Positions 1-9,016 are shown, counted from the stretch's first letter. The stretch: 64,000 nt of DNA from an uncultured Bacteroidia bacterium (GCA_902801625.1 CADCJI010000007.1:40800-104799), one strand, 5' to 3'. Translations and numbers: made by a program. The notes: a model not told the origin generated them from the sequence alone.

Positions 1-936
1 ACTAAACTTGGTCGAGATATCTTTTCCTCCACCACGAGCAGCATACTCCCATTCTGCTTCTGTGGGCAAGCGAAAATGGCGACCAGTCATCCGACTTAAT
101 TCGATGCAAAACTCCTGACAATCATTCCAATTGACATTCTCAACAGGTTGGTCAAATGATTTCCAATTGCTCGGATTGACACCCATCACGGCTTCATACA
201 ATTCCTGCGTTACCTCAAATTTTCCAATATAATAATCGTTACTAATAACCACGCGATGGTATGGGTTTTCATCACTATCGCAGTTGCCTTGCTCCGATGT
301 GCAACCCATAATAAAGCTACCCGCCTCTACTTTCACCATCTCGAAACTCACGTTGCCGACATTGATGGTGATTGTTGAAGTACCCTGATGACTATATGCA
401 TTGTTTCCTCCGCCAGGTTGTGGTATATAAGAATTTGATTTACCAATAGATACATCAACATAGCCAATTAATTCCTGCGACAAATTTTGACAAAGCTGAA
501 ACAAGTTGGCATAAGTATCATCTTTCAACATTCCGAACTGCGTTGCAGGATTGGAGATTTCACCTGTTTCAACATCAATCAAATAAGCTTCCAAATAGAA
601 CTGAGTATCGCTCTTAGTCAATGTGGAAACACAGATATAGTCGGCTCCAGACATCTCTCCCAACCGTTTTCGTTGCGAATCAGATACCATTCCTGAATTT
701 TGGAAGCCGTGTTCCTTCATCAACTGGTCAATATCAGTGCGAGTAAAAGCCTGAAAGCCATCCTGATTGCTTATCGCCTTTCTCAACTCACCACGCACCA
801 TATTCATTTCTATTCCTTTAACTTGTACAGACTTGTCCCCATTAAGAGTCTCAAGCAAAGCCACTTTCATCGTCTGTGCAGAGAGCGAAAATGCTGTTAC
901 AAGAAGGATTACAATTGCTGCAAAAATTTTCCTCAT
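1..936 (-). CDS. CsgG-like/FGE-sulfatase domain exported protein, 3' end cut by window
   Basis: This is the N-terminal 312 residues of a minus-strand gene that runs off the left edge with no stop in the window. A signal peptide (MRKIFAAIVILLVTAFSLSA) is followed by a roughly 130-residue CsgG-like region with the cluster's hallmark pattern (KVALLET, TRTDIDQLMKEHGFQNSG, RLGEMSGADYICVS, LIDVETGEI). The formylglycine-generating-enzyme-like (SUMF1) fold then starts at about residue 200 (FEMVKVEAGSFIMGCTSEQG, YYIGKFEVTQELYEAVMG, RLPTEAEWEYAARGG). It is the last gene seen of a nine-gene same-strand run. The SUMF1 fold in such proteins is often a binding rather than a catalytic module; the part that would carry active-site cysteines is outside the window. 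Confidence 0.85.
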   Translation of the reverse strand, partial: MRKIFAAIVILLVTAFSLSAQTMKVALLETLNGDKSVQVKGIEMNMVRGELRKAISNQDGFQAFTRTDIDQLMKEHGFQNSGMVSDSQRKRLGEMSGADYICVSTLTKSDTQFYLEAYLIDVETGEISNPATQFGMLKDDTYANLFQLCQNLSQELIGYVDVSIGKSNSYIPQPGGGNNAYSHQGTSTITINVGNVSFEMVKVEAGSFIMGCTSEQGNCDSDENPYHRVVISNDYYIGKFEVTQELYEAVMGVNPSNWKSFDQPVENVNWNDCQEFCIELSRMTGRHFRLPTEAEWEYAARGGGKDISTKFS

Positions 937-964
937 TCCATTTTACTCTTAATCTATACCTAAA

Positions 965-1534
965 TTAATTCCCCTTCGAAGCATCAATGATGGCCTGATT
1001 GGCATCAATGAATTGCTGCAAATCGTTACCGCTGAGGTCGGCAGGTTTGAAGTTGGAGGCTCCGTCTAAGAGTTTCACATAGCGGTCGCCACGGATGCCT
1101 ACCTTGGCGATGACATGATAAAGGCCAGTACTTTCATCAAAAGTGGATTCGGCTTCGCCGAAAGGCTCGCTGGCGTGCTGGATGCTCATGCTTATCTGTT
1201 GCCAATGCGACTTCAAGGCCTTCTGCACCTTGCCATCCACTGATAGAGCAGCGCGTTCCGATTCGGCTAACACCGCATTTTCGATAACGCGCGAAATGGC
1301 GGCGTATGCCTCCAATTGTGCCATCTCCACGGCCAACGATTCCACATCTGCCTCGGCCATGCCCGCAAACCAGCGGTAAGGCCGACGGGTGAGGTCGGTG
1401 CCGTCTTCGTTTAAGGTTTCCACCATCTCGATACCTTGCGTCTTGATGGTTTTGGTTGTTGTGTTTTGTGCGCACAGGGCACTGGCGGTTGCCATGAGTG
1501 CTACTACGAGCAGAATTCTAATACTAATCTTCAT
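965..1534 (-). CDS. LPP20-like exported protein
   Basis: A 189-residue protein with a Sec signal peptide ending near ALCAQ. The mature part resembles the LPP20 lipoprotein fold: RPYRWFAGMAEADVESLAVE followed by an Ala/Glu-rich helix and ISRVIENAV. It has no lipobox. It is a clear paralogue of the lipoprotein at 7218-7841: both share a GTEMVESL/GIEMVETL opening, an AKVGIRGDRY segment and a C-terminal LQQF(I/T)xxNQxIxxAxKGN ending. LPP20-like and CsgG-like proteins are partners in other outer-membrane systems such as FlgP/FlgO, so a role beside the CsgG-like proteins encoded on both sides is a reasonable inference, not a demonstrated one. Confidence 0.75.
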   Translation of the reverse strand: MKISIRILLVVALMATASALCAQNTTTKTIKTQGIEMVETLNEDGTDLTRRPYRWFAGMAEADVESLAVEMAQLEAYAAISRVIENAVLAESERAALSVDGKVQKALKSHWQQISMSIQHASEPFGEAESTFDESTGLYHVIAKVGIRGDRYVKLLDGASNFKPADLSGNDLQQFIDANQAIIDASKGN

Positions 1535-1546
1535 ATTATTAAGGTA

Positions 1547-2761
1547 TTAATCACACGGAAGTACAATACGAAAACCAACTGTTTCAGAATGAAATACATC
1601 TATATGGTATTTTTTCCTTGCTGAAACGCGATAGTTTTCTTCAAGGGGAATTGGCATCCCATCTCGATTATAAAACATCATCCATTCGCCTCCACGAATA
1701 ACTCGAGTTGATCCTGTTGAGGGTCCATTAGGATTTGTTTGAGAAGAACTATCGTATGGACCGTACCAATCAAGACATAACTCGCAAACATTACCACTCA
1801 TATCAAATAAGCCCAATTCATTAGGGATGCTCTGTTTTATCTTTCCAAACTTAATAACATCATCAGATCTATTACTTCCTGAATACTTGTATCCTCTACT
1901 TTTGTTACCACCACGAGCAGCAAACTCCCATTCGGCCTCTGTTGGCAATCGAAAACTCTTATGAGTAATAGCATTCAGTTTAAGAATAAACTCCCTAACA
2001 CCATCCCAATCGAAGTCTGATACAGGATATTCATTCCCAACTCCATAACGACTTTCCCATTTTTCTCTCGACATATTATCTCTTCCCATCACTGCTTTCC
2101 ACAATGATTGCGTTACTTCAGTCTCTCCTATGTAATAACTATCCAAAGTGACTCTATGAACTGGTTTCTCATCATCTTCGCCATTGTCATCACCCATAAG
2201 AAAAGTTCCACCCTCCACGTATTTCATAACTAAATTCACCCCATTTACTGATATTGTTTTCGTTTCTTCAATACGGTTATTAACTATGACATTACCTGAG
2301 CCACCTATTTTCCCAAATAAATTTTCACCAAGTATCGTGCAAGCATTTCTGATTTCCGAAGGGTTTGCTTCACATAATTGATCAGAGGACTTCAAAAATC
2401 GGCCTGTTTCAACATCAAGTAGTTTGGCAAGAATATAGAAATAGCCATCTTCCGTTGATGCCTCCGTTACAAGTACATATTGAACACCCGCCATCTCTCC
2501 CAACCTCCTTATTTGCGACTCACTAACCGCACCAGAGCGTTGAAAATTCTGTTCGCGCATAATCATGTCAAATGAAGCGCGGTCATATGCTTCATAACCT
2601 TTGGCATTAGCCACAGCTGTTTCCATACCTCCTCTTACCATGTTACTTTGGAAACTCGTAACCCCTTCATTGGATTTTGTTTCCATAATCGCCACTTTCT
2701 TGTTCTGTGCAGAAAGTAATATAGGAACTGAAAATAACAAAATGAAAAGAATTTTCTTCAT
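1547..2761 (-). CDS. CsgG-like domain fused to SUMF1/FGE-like domain
   Basis: 404 residues, starting at the Met that opens the signal peptide MKKILFILLFSVPILLSAQ; the longer reading upstream adds only an 11-residue hydrophilic stretch. Residues about 20-150 form the CsgG-like domain (KKVAIMETKSNEG, YEAYDRASFDMIMREQNF, RLGEMAGVQYVLVTEAS, KLLDVETGRFLK). Residues about 185-400 form a SUMF1-type domain (GGTFLMGDDNGEDDEKPVHR, YYIGETEVTQSLW, RLPTEAEWEFAARGG, DMSGNVCELCLDWYGPY, GFRIVLP). The CxxxxC copper/cysteine pair of true formylglycine-generating enzymes is not seen, so a catalytic FGE role is unlikely. It is most similar to the next gene upstream (2795-4024), suggesting tandem duplication. Confidence 0.85.
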   Translation of the reverse strand: MKKILFILLFSVPILLSAQNKKVAIMETKSNEGVTSFQSNMVRGGMETAVANAKGYEAYDRASFDMIMREQNFQRSGAVSESQIRRLGEMAGVQYVLVTEASTEDGYFYILAKLLDVETGRFLKSSDQLCEANPSEIRNACTILGENLFGKIGGSGNVIVNNRIEETKTISVNGVNLVMKYVEGGTFLMGDDNGEDDEKPVHRVTLDSYYIGETEVTQSLWKAVMGRDNMSREKWESRYGVGNEYPVSDFDWDGVREFILKLNAITHKSFRLPTEAEWEFAARGGNKSRGYKYSGSNRSDDVIKFGKIKQSIPNELGLFDMSGNVCELCLDWYGPYDSSSQTNPNGPSTGSTRVIRGGEWMMFYNRDGMPIPLEENYRVSARKKYHIDVFHSETVGFRIVLPCD

Positions 2762-2794
2762 GATAATAACCATTATATCAACATTATATTTCAC

Positions 2795-4024
2795 TCAATA
2801 AGGGACAAGCACTATACGGAAGCCTACTAGAAGATTGTCTCCGACACCTTCATCATCAGAACGACCCTGAAAGCGACAAGTTACCCTACAAGACCATTCG
2901 TCGTTACAATCACTTCCTCCTCTAGCCACATGGCATTGAGGATTCCACATAGGGTCTTTTGTATTCTCCATTGAATAAAAATCATACCAATCATAACACC
3001 ATTCAAGGACATTCCCACTCATATCGAAAATACCTAATCCATTAGGTTGTTTCATTCCACATTTATGAATGTCACAATAGTTATTGTTCTCGTCATCGGT
3101 ATAATACCATGCGACTTCATCTATCAAATTGCTTCCACTATATTTTGTTTCGTCTTTTTTATTACCTCCTTTTGCTGCATATTCCCATTCTGCTTCCGTA
3201 GGTAACCTGTATGTTTTTCCCGACTGCCGACTCAATCGATCACAAAACTCTCGACATCCACTCCAAGAAACAGACCACACTGGATAATCATCACCTTCGT
3301 AATCAAAAAAATCACTTATATAATCATCTGTTTTTTTTGTTCCCATTACTTTTTCCCATTGTCCTTGAGTAACTTCAAATACTCCAATATAATACGAATT
3401 AACTCTTCTACGTAAAACTGGGAATTCATCATCGCCACAATCACCACCTTGTTCAGAAGTACAACCCATCTCAAATTCTCCCCCTTCAACATAAACAAGT
3501 TCTAAGTTTACACCATATGCCGTTTCTGTATACCTATCGCCGAAACGAGCATTCGCAATACCTGAACCACCATTAAAAAGTTGAATGCCTAATTGAGCAC
3601 AAGCCTCTTTTATGCCTGTAGGAGTTGCATCACAAAGCTTATCTGCTGATTTGAGAAAACGTCCTGTTTCGACATCTAATAGTTTTACAAGAATATAAAA
3701 ATACTCGTTCTCTTTTGAGGCTTCTGAAACCAACACATATTGCACGCCTGCCATTTGGCCAAGTTTGGCAATCTGAGTTTCGTTGACCGCACCCGAACGT
3801 TGAAAATTCTGTTCTTTCATTATAACATCAAAGGATGCGCGGTCGTAGCCTTCAAATCCAGCCGCATTGGCTACAGCGGTTTCCATACCACCGCGTACCA
3901 TATTACTCTGAAAACTTGAGACGCCTTCGTTCGTCTTGGTTTCCATAATAGCCACTTTCTTGGTTTGAGCCATTAGTGAAAGCACTGAAGCCAACAACAT
4001 TAATAATACAAAAGCTTTTTTCAT
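2795..4024 (-). CDS. CsgG-like domain fused to SUMF1/FGE-like domain
   Basis: 409 residues with signal peptide MKKAFVLLMLLASVLSLMAQ. The CsgG-like head (KKVAIMETKTNEG, GFEGYDRASFDVIMKEQNF, KLGQMAGVQYVLVSEAS) is nearly the same as that of 1547-2761, whereas the SUMF1-like tail (GGEFEMGCTSEQGGDCGDDE, YYIGVFEVTQGQWEKVMG, RLPTEAEWEYAAKGG, FDMSGNVLEWCYDWYDFY) is more diverged. The C-terminal region contains RGGSDCNDEWSCRVTCR; its cysteines are spaced CxxxxxC, one residue wider than the CxxxxC of authentic FGE. It is probably an exported, outer-membrane-associated or periplasmic protein; the substrate or ligand is unknown. Confidence 0.85.
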   Translation of the reverse strand: MKKAFVLLMLLASVLSLMAQTKKVAIMETKTNEGVSSFQSNMVRGGMETAVANAAGFEGYDRASFDVIMKEQNFQRSGAVNETQIAKLGQMAGVQYVLVSEASKENEYFYILVKLLDVETGRFLKSADKLCDATPTGIKEACAQLGIQLFNGGSGIANARFGDRYTETAYGVNLELVYVEGGEFEMGCTSEQGGDCGDDEFPVLRRRVNSYYIGVFEVTQGQWEKVMGTKKTDDYISDFFDYEGDDYPVWSVSWSGCREFCDRLSRQSGKTYRLPTEAEWEYAAKGGNKKDETKYSGSNLIDEVAWYYTDDENNNYCDIHKCGMKQPNGLGIFDMSGNVLEWCYDWYDFYSMENTKDPMWNPQCHVARGGSDCNDEWSCRVTCRFQGRSDDEGVGDNLLVGFRIVLVPY

Positions 4025-4113
4025 CTGATAGCGCGTTGATTACTTCTCATTCAAGACATTATAATAAATTGGATGGTATTAATAAATTGTCGCCATTAAT
4101 GATTGTAGTTTAA

Positions 4114-5004
4114 TTAATCATGAACTAGAATCACATATCCATTATATTTTTTATATCTCGAGTCTCCAATTTTTATAGTGTCCCAAAAACCTCTATAAGA
4201 ATAATCATTATAACTGTGATCAGAGCTCCATGTTCTCGGCAAATCAAGTCCAATACGAGCTTTGTACCAATTCTCTAATGCATATTTAACCGTTATTAAC
4301 TCAGATAACGTAGGAATTCTCCAGCCAGATATGCCCCCAAATTTTGCAGATTGTACTACCTCCAACGCTTCCTGTTTATCACAATAAGGATGAGATGTGG
4401 TTACCCATAAATCTCCAATTCTGACATAACCGTTTATTAACGCAGTTTCTAACATCTCTTTTGTTTCTTTGTTTTCTTTAGCCCTTTTAGCTTGCTCTTC
4501 AGCCGCTTTTCTTTGTCTTTCCGCTTCTTTCGCCGCTTTTTCTTGAACTGTTTCTTGGGTTAAGTCTTTAGCCAGTTTTGAACAAACAGATTTCATCTCA
4601 CTCATATTGCTTAAAGCACTATTTATATTTGATGTATTAAGGATCTCTGCCGTCTCTACATCAATTAATCTAGCAGAAACATAGTTTTCACCAAACACTT
4701 CTATTATTTCAGCAACGCATACTAATTGCACACCGAATTGTTTTCCCAAACGGGATAACTCATTATCATCAACGGCACCCGTCCTTTGATAACCTTGTTC
4801 TTTACTAAGTTCTGAGAGGAAACTTGCGGTTCTTTCTATAGCAATATATTTACCATCATTTGCGAAAGATGATACCAATTGGTCTCCTAGCACTTTGGTG
4901 ATTCCAGATTGTTGTCCTGTGACATAAACAGCGACTTTCTTTTGTTGTGCTATAGCAGTCATTGACAATGCTAAAAGCATAAGGATAAATATACTATTTT
5001 TCAT
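4114..5004 (-). CDS. CsgG-like domain with coiled coil and DUF1566-like C-terminus
   Basis: 296 residues with signal peptide MKNSIFILMLLALSMTAIAQ. The CsgG-like head (KKVAVYVTGQQSG, YIAIERTASFLSELSKEQGY, RLGKQFGVQLVCVAEII, ARLIDVETAEIL) is followed by a charged Ala/Glu/Lys/Arg-rich helix at about residues 155-185, probably a coiled coil. A compact C-terminal module follows (NGYVRIGDLWVTT, GISGWRIPTLSEL, TWSSDHSYND) of the Lcl/DUF1566 type found on many exported Bacteroidota proteins. It shares its head with its neighbours but carries a different tail, the clearest sign of module exchange in this cluster. Function is unknown. Confidence 0.75.
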   Translation of the reverse strand: MKNSIFILMLLALSMTAIAQQKKVAVYVTGQQSGITKVLGDQLVSSFANDGKYIAIERTASFLSELSKEQGYQRTGAVDDNELSRLGKQFGVQLVCVAEIIEVFGENYVSARLIDVETAEILNTSNINSALSNMSEMKSVCSKLAKDLTQETVQEKAAKEAERQRKAAEEQAKRAKENKETKEMLETALINGYVRIGDLWVTTSHPYCDKQEALEVVQSAKFGGISGWRIPTLSELITVKYALENWYKARIGLDLPRTWSSDHSYNDYSYRGFWDTIKIGDSRYKKYNGYVILVHD

Positions 5005-5101
5005 TTTTACAAATTGTTTGATTTGTTATAGTTTTATTATTTTTCGATTAATAAGGTGTTATGTTTTCCACTGTTAATTAACAACTAGCACTTCACATGT
5101 T

Positions 5102-6187
5102 TTAATGTTTAAAAGCCCTAACAGCCCTCACCTTGACATTGCTCTTCTTATGTTCCGCTGACACCCATCCTCCCGAACTTACATTCCAAGCTTCCTTATT
5201 GTCCTTCTCGGAACTTGACCAATACCATCCACTAATTTCACCACCACCAGCCTTTTTCAACTGGACAACAGCCATTATTTCATTCCTAAATGCCTTGACC
5301 ATAGTAAACAACTCACCGCAGCTGGGGAGATACCAACCATCTCCTTGCAATTTACACCAATATGCCGCACGACCATCATCGCCCAATGCATTGACGATAG
5401 TTTCTGTATTGTTGAAACCTGCCCCATAGGCTATTAAGGTATCTCCGTCTTGACTGTTCAAAAGACCTTCGATGTCGGAGCCACGCCTGCCCTTTTGCCA
5501 ACATTCCTCTCCTTCGTTCAACGAAACAGCCAATCCATTGCCTCCTTCATCCAAATAGAAAACAACACCGCGCGAACCGTCAGGAAACTCTATCAACTCA
5601 CCAAGGTTGGAATTACTGGTAACAGGTTCTAATGTTGTTGTATTCATCGAAGGTTTGGAAGCGTCTTGTTTTTCTGTAATCGGATTTACTTGTGAGGGTT
5701 TTTTCTTGTCTTGGTATGGATCAGGTATACCAAGCAGACGGTTAGCCAACGACTCGCAACCATGTTGAATGTCCTGAGCAGTCATACCCATTAAGGCATT
5801 TTCCGAACTTTCAGTTTTTGCAGATTCCACATTCAGGATTTTAGCCGTAATAAAAACGTTAGACTCATCGAATTTCACAGCTTCTGAAACAAGAATGAAA
5901 TCAGCACCAGAAATCTCACCCAAATGACGTATTTGTTCTTCGTTCACAAGACCAGTACGCTCAAAATCATGCTCATCCATAATTTCCGAGATGTTTACTC
6001 TGTCGTAGCCCTCATAACCTGGCGTATTCGAAATGACCTTGGTAAGGTTACTTCTAACCATCACCTCAATAGCGTAGGGCACCTTGCCTTCTTTATCTAT
6101 AGTTTCAAGAATGGCTATTCTTTTGACTTGCCCTATAGCCGACCATCCTACCATCAGAAATGAAATTATCAATAATATTTTTTTCAT
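5102..6187 (-). CDS. CsgG-like domain with DUF1566-like C-terminus
   Basis: 361 residues; the signal peptide ends near GWSAIGQ. The CsgG-like head (KRIAILETIDKEGKVPYAIE, GYEGYDRVNISEIMDEHDF, HLGEISGADFILVSEAV, AKILNVESAKTE) belongs to the same subtype as 7887-8843, with LE(T/P)IDxEGxVPY. A Pro/Ser/Thr linker at about residues 160-195 leads to a module with GVVFYLDEGGNGLAVSLNE, DGWYLPSCGELFTM and GWYWSSSEKDNKEAWNVSSG, typical of DUF1566-like C-terminal domains. Its start overlaps the stop of 6184-7215 by 4 bp (ATGA), which implies translational coupling. No enzymatic motif was recognised. Confidence 0.8.
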   Translation of the reverse strand: MKKILLIISFLMVGWSAIGQVKRIAILETIDKEGKVPYAIEVMVRSNLTKVISNTPGYEGYDRVNISEIMDEHDFERTGLVNEEQIRHLGEISGADFILVSEAVKFDESNVFITAKILNVESAKTESSENALMGMTAQDIQHGCESLANRLLGIPDPYQDKKKPSQVNPITEKQDASKPSMNTTTLEPVTSNSNLGELIEFPDGSRGVVFYLDEGGNGLAVSLNEGEECWQKGRRGSDIEGLLNSQDGDTLIAYGAGFNNTETIVNALGDDGRAAYWCKLQGDGWYLPSCGELFTMVKAFRNEIMAVVQLKKAGGGEISGWYWSSSEKDNKEAWNVSSGGWVSAEHKKSNVKVRAVRAFKH

Positions 6188-7215
6188 TGCTCTAAATTCT
6201 CTTTCAATAGATTACTGATTTCCTTACTAACTTTTTTGTAGCCATCTCGAGCAGCTTCTTCAAAACCGAGGGTGTGTGAACCTTTCACAGAAAGCTCATC
6301 CTCAAAGATGCGCTGTCCCGTGGCATTTTTATCTATAGCTACCGCAGCATCTACGTAAATGAAATAGGCCGAACCGCCGCCCGTGTTCATCTTGTTATAC
6401 TCACGAGCTGTAGCATTAATGCGAATGACGTAATCAGCCGATGCTGGATCATCCACAAAGTTGCAACCCGTAGCTGAAAGTTCACCTTTCACCTCGTTTT
6501 GCAGTTTGGTGTACTTTTTCCCGAAATTGTCGGCATCACACACCACACAATAGGTAACACCATGTTCCAATCCGGCCAATTTCGCCTTCACCATCCGTTC
6601 CAACTCGTGAACTTGGTCAAGATATTGCTGCAACTGGTATTCGGGCATTCCAAACACATTGAGCCAGAAGAACGACTTAGCGACACCATCAAACTGAGGC
6701 AATGTCTTCTGAAGTTCATCCTTTGCCTTAGCCTTAAAGCCTGTGCTAATATAGTCATCGGCAATGCGCAAAGTGTTGTTCACACTGCTGATGAGCATTT
6801 GGATATCATTCTTATAGTAGTTGCAGGCTTCCTCCTTATTTATATAAACTATGACAAATTGCTTTTGCGAAGCTGGTTCAAAATGGCTCTTGGACTCAGC
6901 CAGCTGCATGTCCACATCGGTGGAGAAACTACTAGACGAATTATAGAGAATGCTGGAGCGTCCGTCAACAACATTTTTATCGATGCGACTCACCTCCTCC
7001 ACACGCACTTGAATCTGCTTCGAGAGGTTGGAGCGAGCCAAGTCCAAGAGGTTGTTCTTGAACTTTGACTCGCTGAGGTTCTGGCTGTTTCGTCCACTCT
7101 CGATGTCATGGAAATATCCGTCGGTAGTATATTTCACCCACTCTGACGGATAATTCTGAGCTTGTAACGAAAAGGACGCTAAAAGCAGGAAGGCCAAAAC
7201 TGTGATTTTGTTCAT
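6184..7215 (-). CDS. LPP20-like/FlgT-like exported protein
   Basis: 343 residues with signal peptide MNKITVLAFLLLASFSLQAQ. The first half begins YPSEWVKYTTDGYFHDIESG and continues with a helix (LLDLARSNLSKQIQVRVEEV) and a beta strand pattern (QFVIVYINKEEA) like LPP20-type proteins. The second half (YVIRINATAREYN, AYFIYVDAAVAIDKNATGQR, GSHTLGFEEAARDGYKKVSK) resembles the beta-alpha domain often found in CsgG partners such as FlgT. It lies 2 bp downstream of the lipoprotein gene and overlaps the following CsgG-like gene by 4 bp. I infer that the three products act in one envelope complex. Confidence 0.65.
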   Translation of the reverse strand: MNKITVLAFLLLASFSLQAQNYPSEWVKYTTDGYFHDIESGRNSQNLSESKFKNNLLDLARSNLSKQIQVRVEEVSRIDKNVVDGRSSILYNSSSSFSTDVDMQLAESKSHFEPASQKQFVIVYINKEEACNYYKNDIQMLISSVNNTLRIADDYISTGFKAKAKDELQKTLPQFDGVAKSFFWLNVFGMPEYQLQQYLDQVHELERMVKAKLAGLEHGVTYCVVCDADNFGKKYTKLQNEVKGELSATGCNFVDDPASADYVIRINATAREYNKMNTGGGSAYFIYVDAAVAIDKNATGQRIFEDELSVKGSHTLGFEEAARDGYKKVSKEISNLLKENLEQ

Positions 7216-7217
7216 AA

Positions 7218-7841
7218 TCAGTTGCCTTTAGCCGCATTCATTATGGATTGGTTAGTTTCGGTGAACTGCTGCAAATCCTTTCCGCTGAGATTGGAAGGTT
7301 TGAAGCTGCCAGCAGAATTCAACATTTGCTGGTATTTGTCGCCACGGATGCCCACCTTGGCGGTTACGGTATACATCTTGGTTGCAGGATTAAACTCAAT
7401 TCTGGTGTCACCAATCGGTTCGCAGGCATTTTGTATGCTGGCACTCACCTGTTTCCAATGCGAAGTCAAAGCTTTTTGCACTTCACCATTGTTGGCCACA
7501 GTTCCACGCTCCATAGTCGCCATTACCATATTTTCGATTACCCTTGAAATAGTGGCACGAGCCTCAGCTTCAGCAAGTTCAACAGCAGTTTGTTTGTCAT
7601 CTGCTTTGCCGATGCCAGCATACCACTTGTAAGGTACTTTTATCATTTTGGTACCATCTTCACTGAGACTTTCTACCATTTCTGTGCCATATAGTTTGGT
7701 GGTTTCCACCATTACGCTCTCACCTTCAAGGCTTTTACCTTTTTCAGTTTTCGATTCAACTACTGCGCTTTTTTGGCTACCGCAGGAAGCCAACATGAGG
7801 ACGATAACAACCGTCATTCCAATTTTGAATAATTTATTCAT
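7218..7841 (-). CDS. LPP20-family lipoprotein
   Basis: 207 residues. The N-terminus is a lipoprotein signal peptide with lipobox LASC (MNKLFKIGMTVVIVLMLASC), so the mature protein starts at Cys20 and should be lipid-anchored. The LPP20-like core reads VPYKWYAGIGKADDKQTAVE, then an Ala-rich helix and ISRVIENMV. It is about as long as typical LPP20 proteins and is a paralogue of 965-1534, which lacks the lipobox. The close spacing (45 bp to the gene upstream, 2 bp to the gene downstream) places it in the CsgG-like operon. Confidence 0.8.
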   Translation of the reverse strand: MNKLFKIGMTVVIVLMLASCGSQKSAVVESKTEKGKSLEGESVMVETTKLYGTEMVESLSEDGTKMIKVPYKWYAGIGKADDKQTAVELAEAEARATISRVIENMVMATMERGTVANNGEVQKALTSHWKQVSASIQNACEPIGDTRIEFNPATKMYTVTAKVGIRGDKYQQMLNSAGSFKPSNLSGKDLQQFTETNQSIMNAAKGN

Positions 7842-7886
7842 GATAATTAAATTATTAGTGTATTACAATTGATTTAAAAGTTCATA

Positions 7887-8843
7887 TTAAAAGTTCAAGC
7901 AAACGCCAACACCATTAGCCGTAAAACCGAAATTAAGCGATGCCGTTGACCAGGCACAATTTTCATTATAATTTATAATGGCTTTGTTTTTTTTGTGGTT
8001 GCCAATGATAAAGAATGGAGTGGAACTGACAGCTGTTAATGTGGCACCTAATAAAGCTGGTTTTATGGCATATCCAAGTAAACCATCATCTATAATTAAA
8101 AAACCAAGTTCTGTGAGTCCACCTGCAATGATAAAGCCCCCGCTAATCATTAATAGAGTTTTTCCTGTTTTAGTCTTTTTACATCCCTTCATATGATAAG
8201 TGTAGGCCTCTAGACAATTTGATTGAAGGAAATCAGCATATTCTTCTTTATTCATCTTAACGTTGCCTAAATAATAAAAATCTCCCTCTTTAGTCATGAT
8301 CATATTATTACTGCTGGGAACATTATAATCGGTTTCCTGAGGTTCAGTAATAATGGTGTTTTCTCCTGTCGTATTATTGCCCAAAAGCATACGCGCAAGT
8401 CTTACACAAGCACGTTGCAGTTCATCGGGTTTGGTACTGGTGATTTGGGCAGGTGTTGAGTTTTCCACATTGGCGGTTTCCACATTCAGAATCTTAGCTG
8501 TAAGAATAATTTGACCTTGGTCATAAACGGCAGCTTCGGTTACAAGAATGGAGGTACACCCTGTCATTTCGCCCAATTTGCGGATTTGGGCATCGCTCAC
8601 CAAACCCGTACGCTGGAAATCGTGCTCGCCCATAATCTGCGCCATATCCACACGGTCATAGCCAACATACCCAGGCGTATTGGAAATGGCATAGGTCAAG
8701 TTACTTCGCAGTTGCAACTTGACCCCGTATGGCACATTGCCTTCACGGTCAATAGGTTCCAAGATGGCGATTTTCTTGTTTTGTGCGGTGGCTATCATTG
8801 AGAAAGCTAGCAACATAAAAATGAAAAGAATGTGTTTCTTCAT
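7887..8843 (-). CDS. CsgG-like domain with C-terminal membrane hairpin, first gene of the operon
   Basis: 318 residues. I start at MKKHILFIFMLLAFSMIATA because it gives a clean signal peptide and because the longer reading (to 8906) would begin upstream of the predicted transcription start. The head (KKIAILEPIDREGNVPYG, YVGYDRVDMAQIMGEHDF, LGEMTGCTSILVTEAAV, AKILNVETANVE) is CsgG-like. A spacer with TKEGDFYYLGNVKMNKEEYA is followed by two hydrophobic segments at about residues 237-280 (TLLMISGGFIIAGGL, GYAIKPALLGATLTAVSSTP) and a short beta-rich tail ending in GVCLNF. The tail is a third kind of module on the same head. Function is unknown. Confidence 0.75.
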   Translation of the reverse strand: MKKHILFIFMLLAFSMIATAQNKKIAILEPIDREGNVPYGVKLQLRSNLTYAISNTPGYVGYDRVDMAQIMGEHDFQRTGLVSDAQIRKLGEMTGCTSILVTEAAVYDQGQIILTAKILNVETANVENSTPAQITSTKPDELQRACVRLARMLLGNNTTGENTIITEPQETDYNVPSSNNMIMTKEGDFYYLGNVKMNKEEYADFLQSNCLEAYTYHMKGCKKTKTGKTLLMISGGFIIAGGLTELGFLIIDDGLLGYAIKPALLGATLTAVSSTPFFIIGNHKKNKAIINYNENCAWSTASLNFGFTANGVGVCLNF

Positions 8844-8885
8844 ATTTTGATGATTTATTTTATTTACCATTTTGTTAATTGTCTG

Positions 8886-8915
8886 CAAAAGTAGGCATAA
8901 TTCCAAAGGGAAGCA
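8886..8915 (-). promoter_or_regulatory. Predicted promoter of the CsgG/LPP20-like operon
   Basis: On the minus strand TACTTTTG (8886-8893) matches the Bacteroidota -7 box TAnnTTTG, with a TTG at the -33 position (8913-8915) about 19 bp upstream. Transcription would start near 8879, giving a leader of about 35 nt before the ATG at 8843. Confidence 0.5.
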
Positions 8916-8959
8916 AGTTTTGAGAGAAATTTGTATTGCTCTCGGTTTGTGTTATTACT

Positions 8960-8999
8960 AAAAAAGCCAAGAAGCGCTTTCGCACTCCCTGGCTTTTCG
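8960..8999 (-). terminator. Rho-independent terminator after clpB
   Basis: Read on the minus strand, a long stem begins GAAAAGCCA and closes with TGGCTTTTTT. The inner AGTGCG/CGCTTC pairs surround a GAAAG loop, and a T run follows. It sits 18 bp after the clpB stop and separates clpB from the next operon. Confidence 0.75.
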
Positions 9000-9016
9000 A
9001 TGGAATTGTTCAATGT

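Noticed and set aside
8844-8906. Longer start for the first CsgG-like gene
   Set aside because: It would begin upstream of the predicted transcription start and hide the signal peptide.
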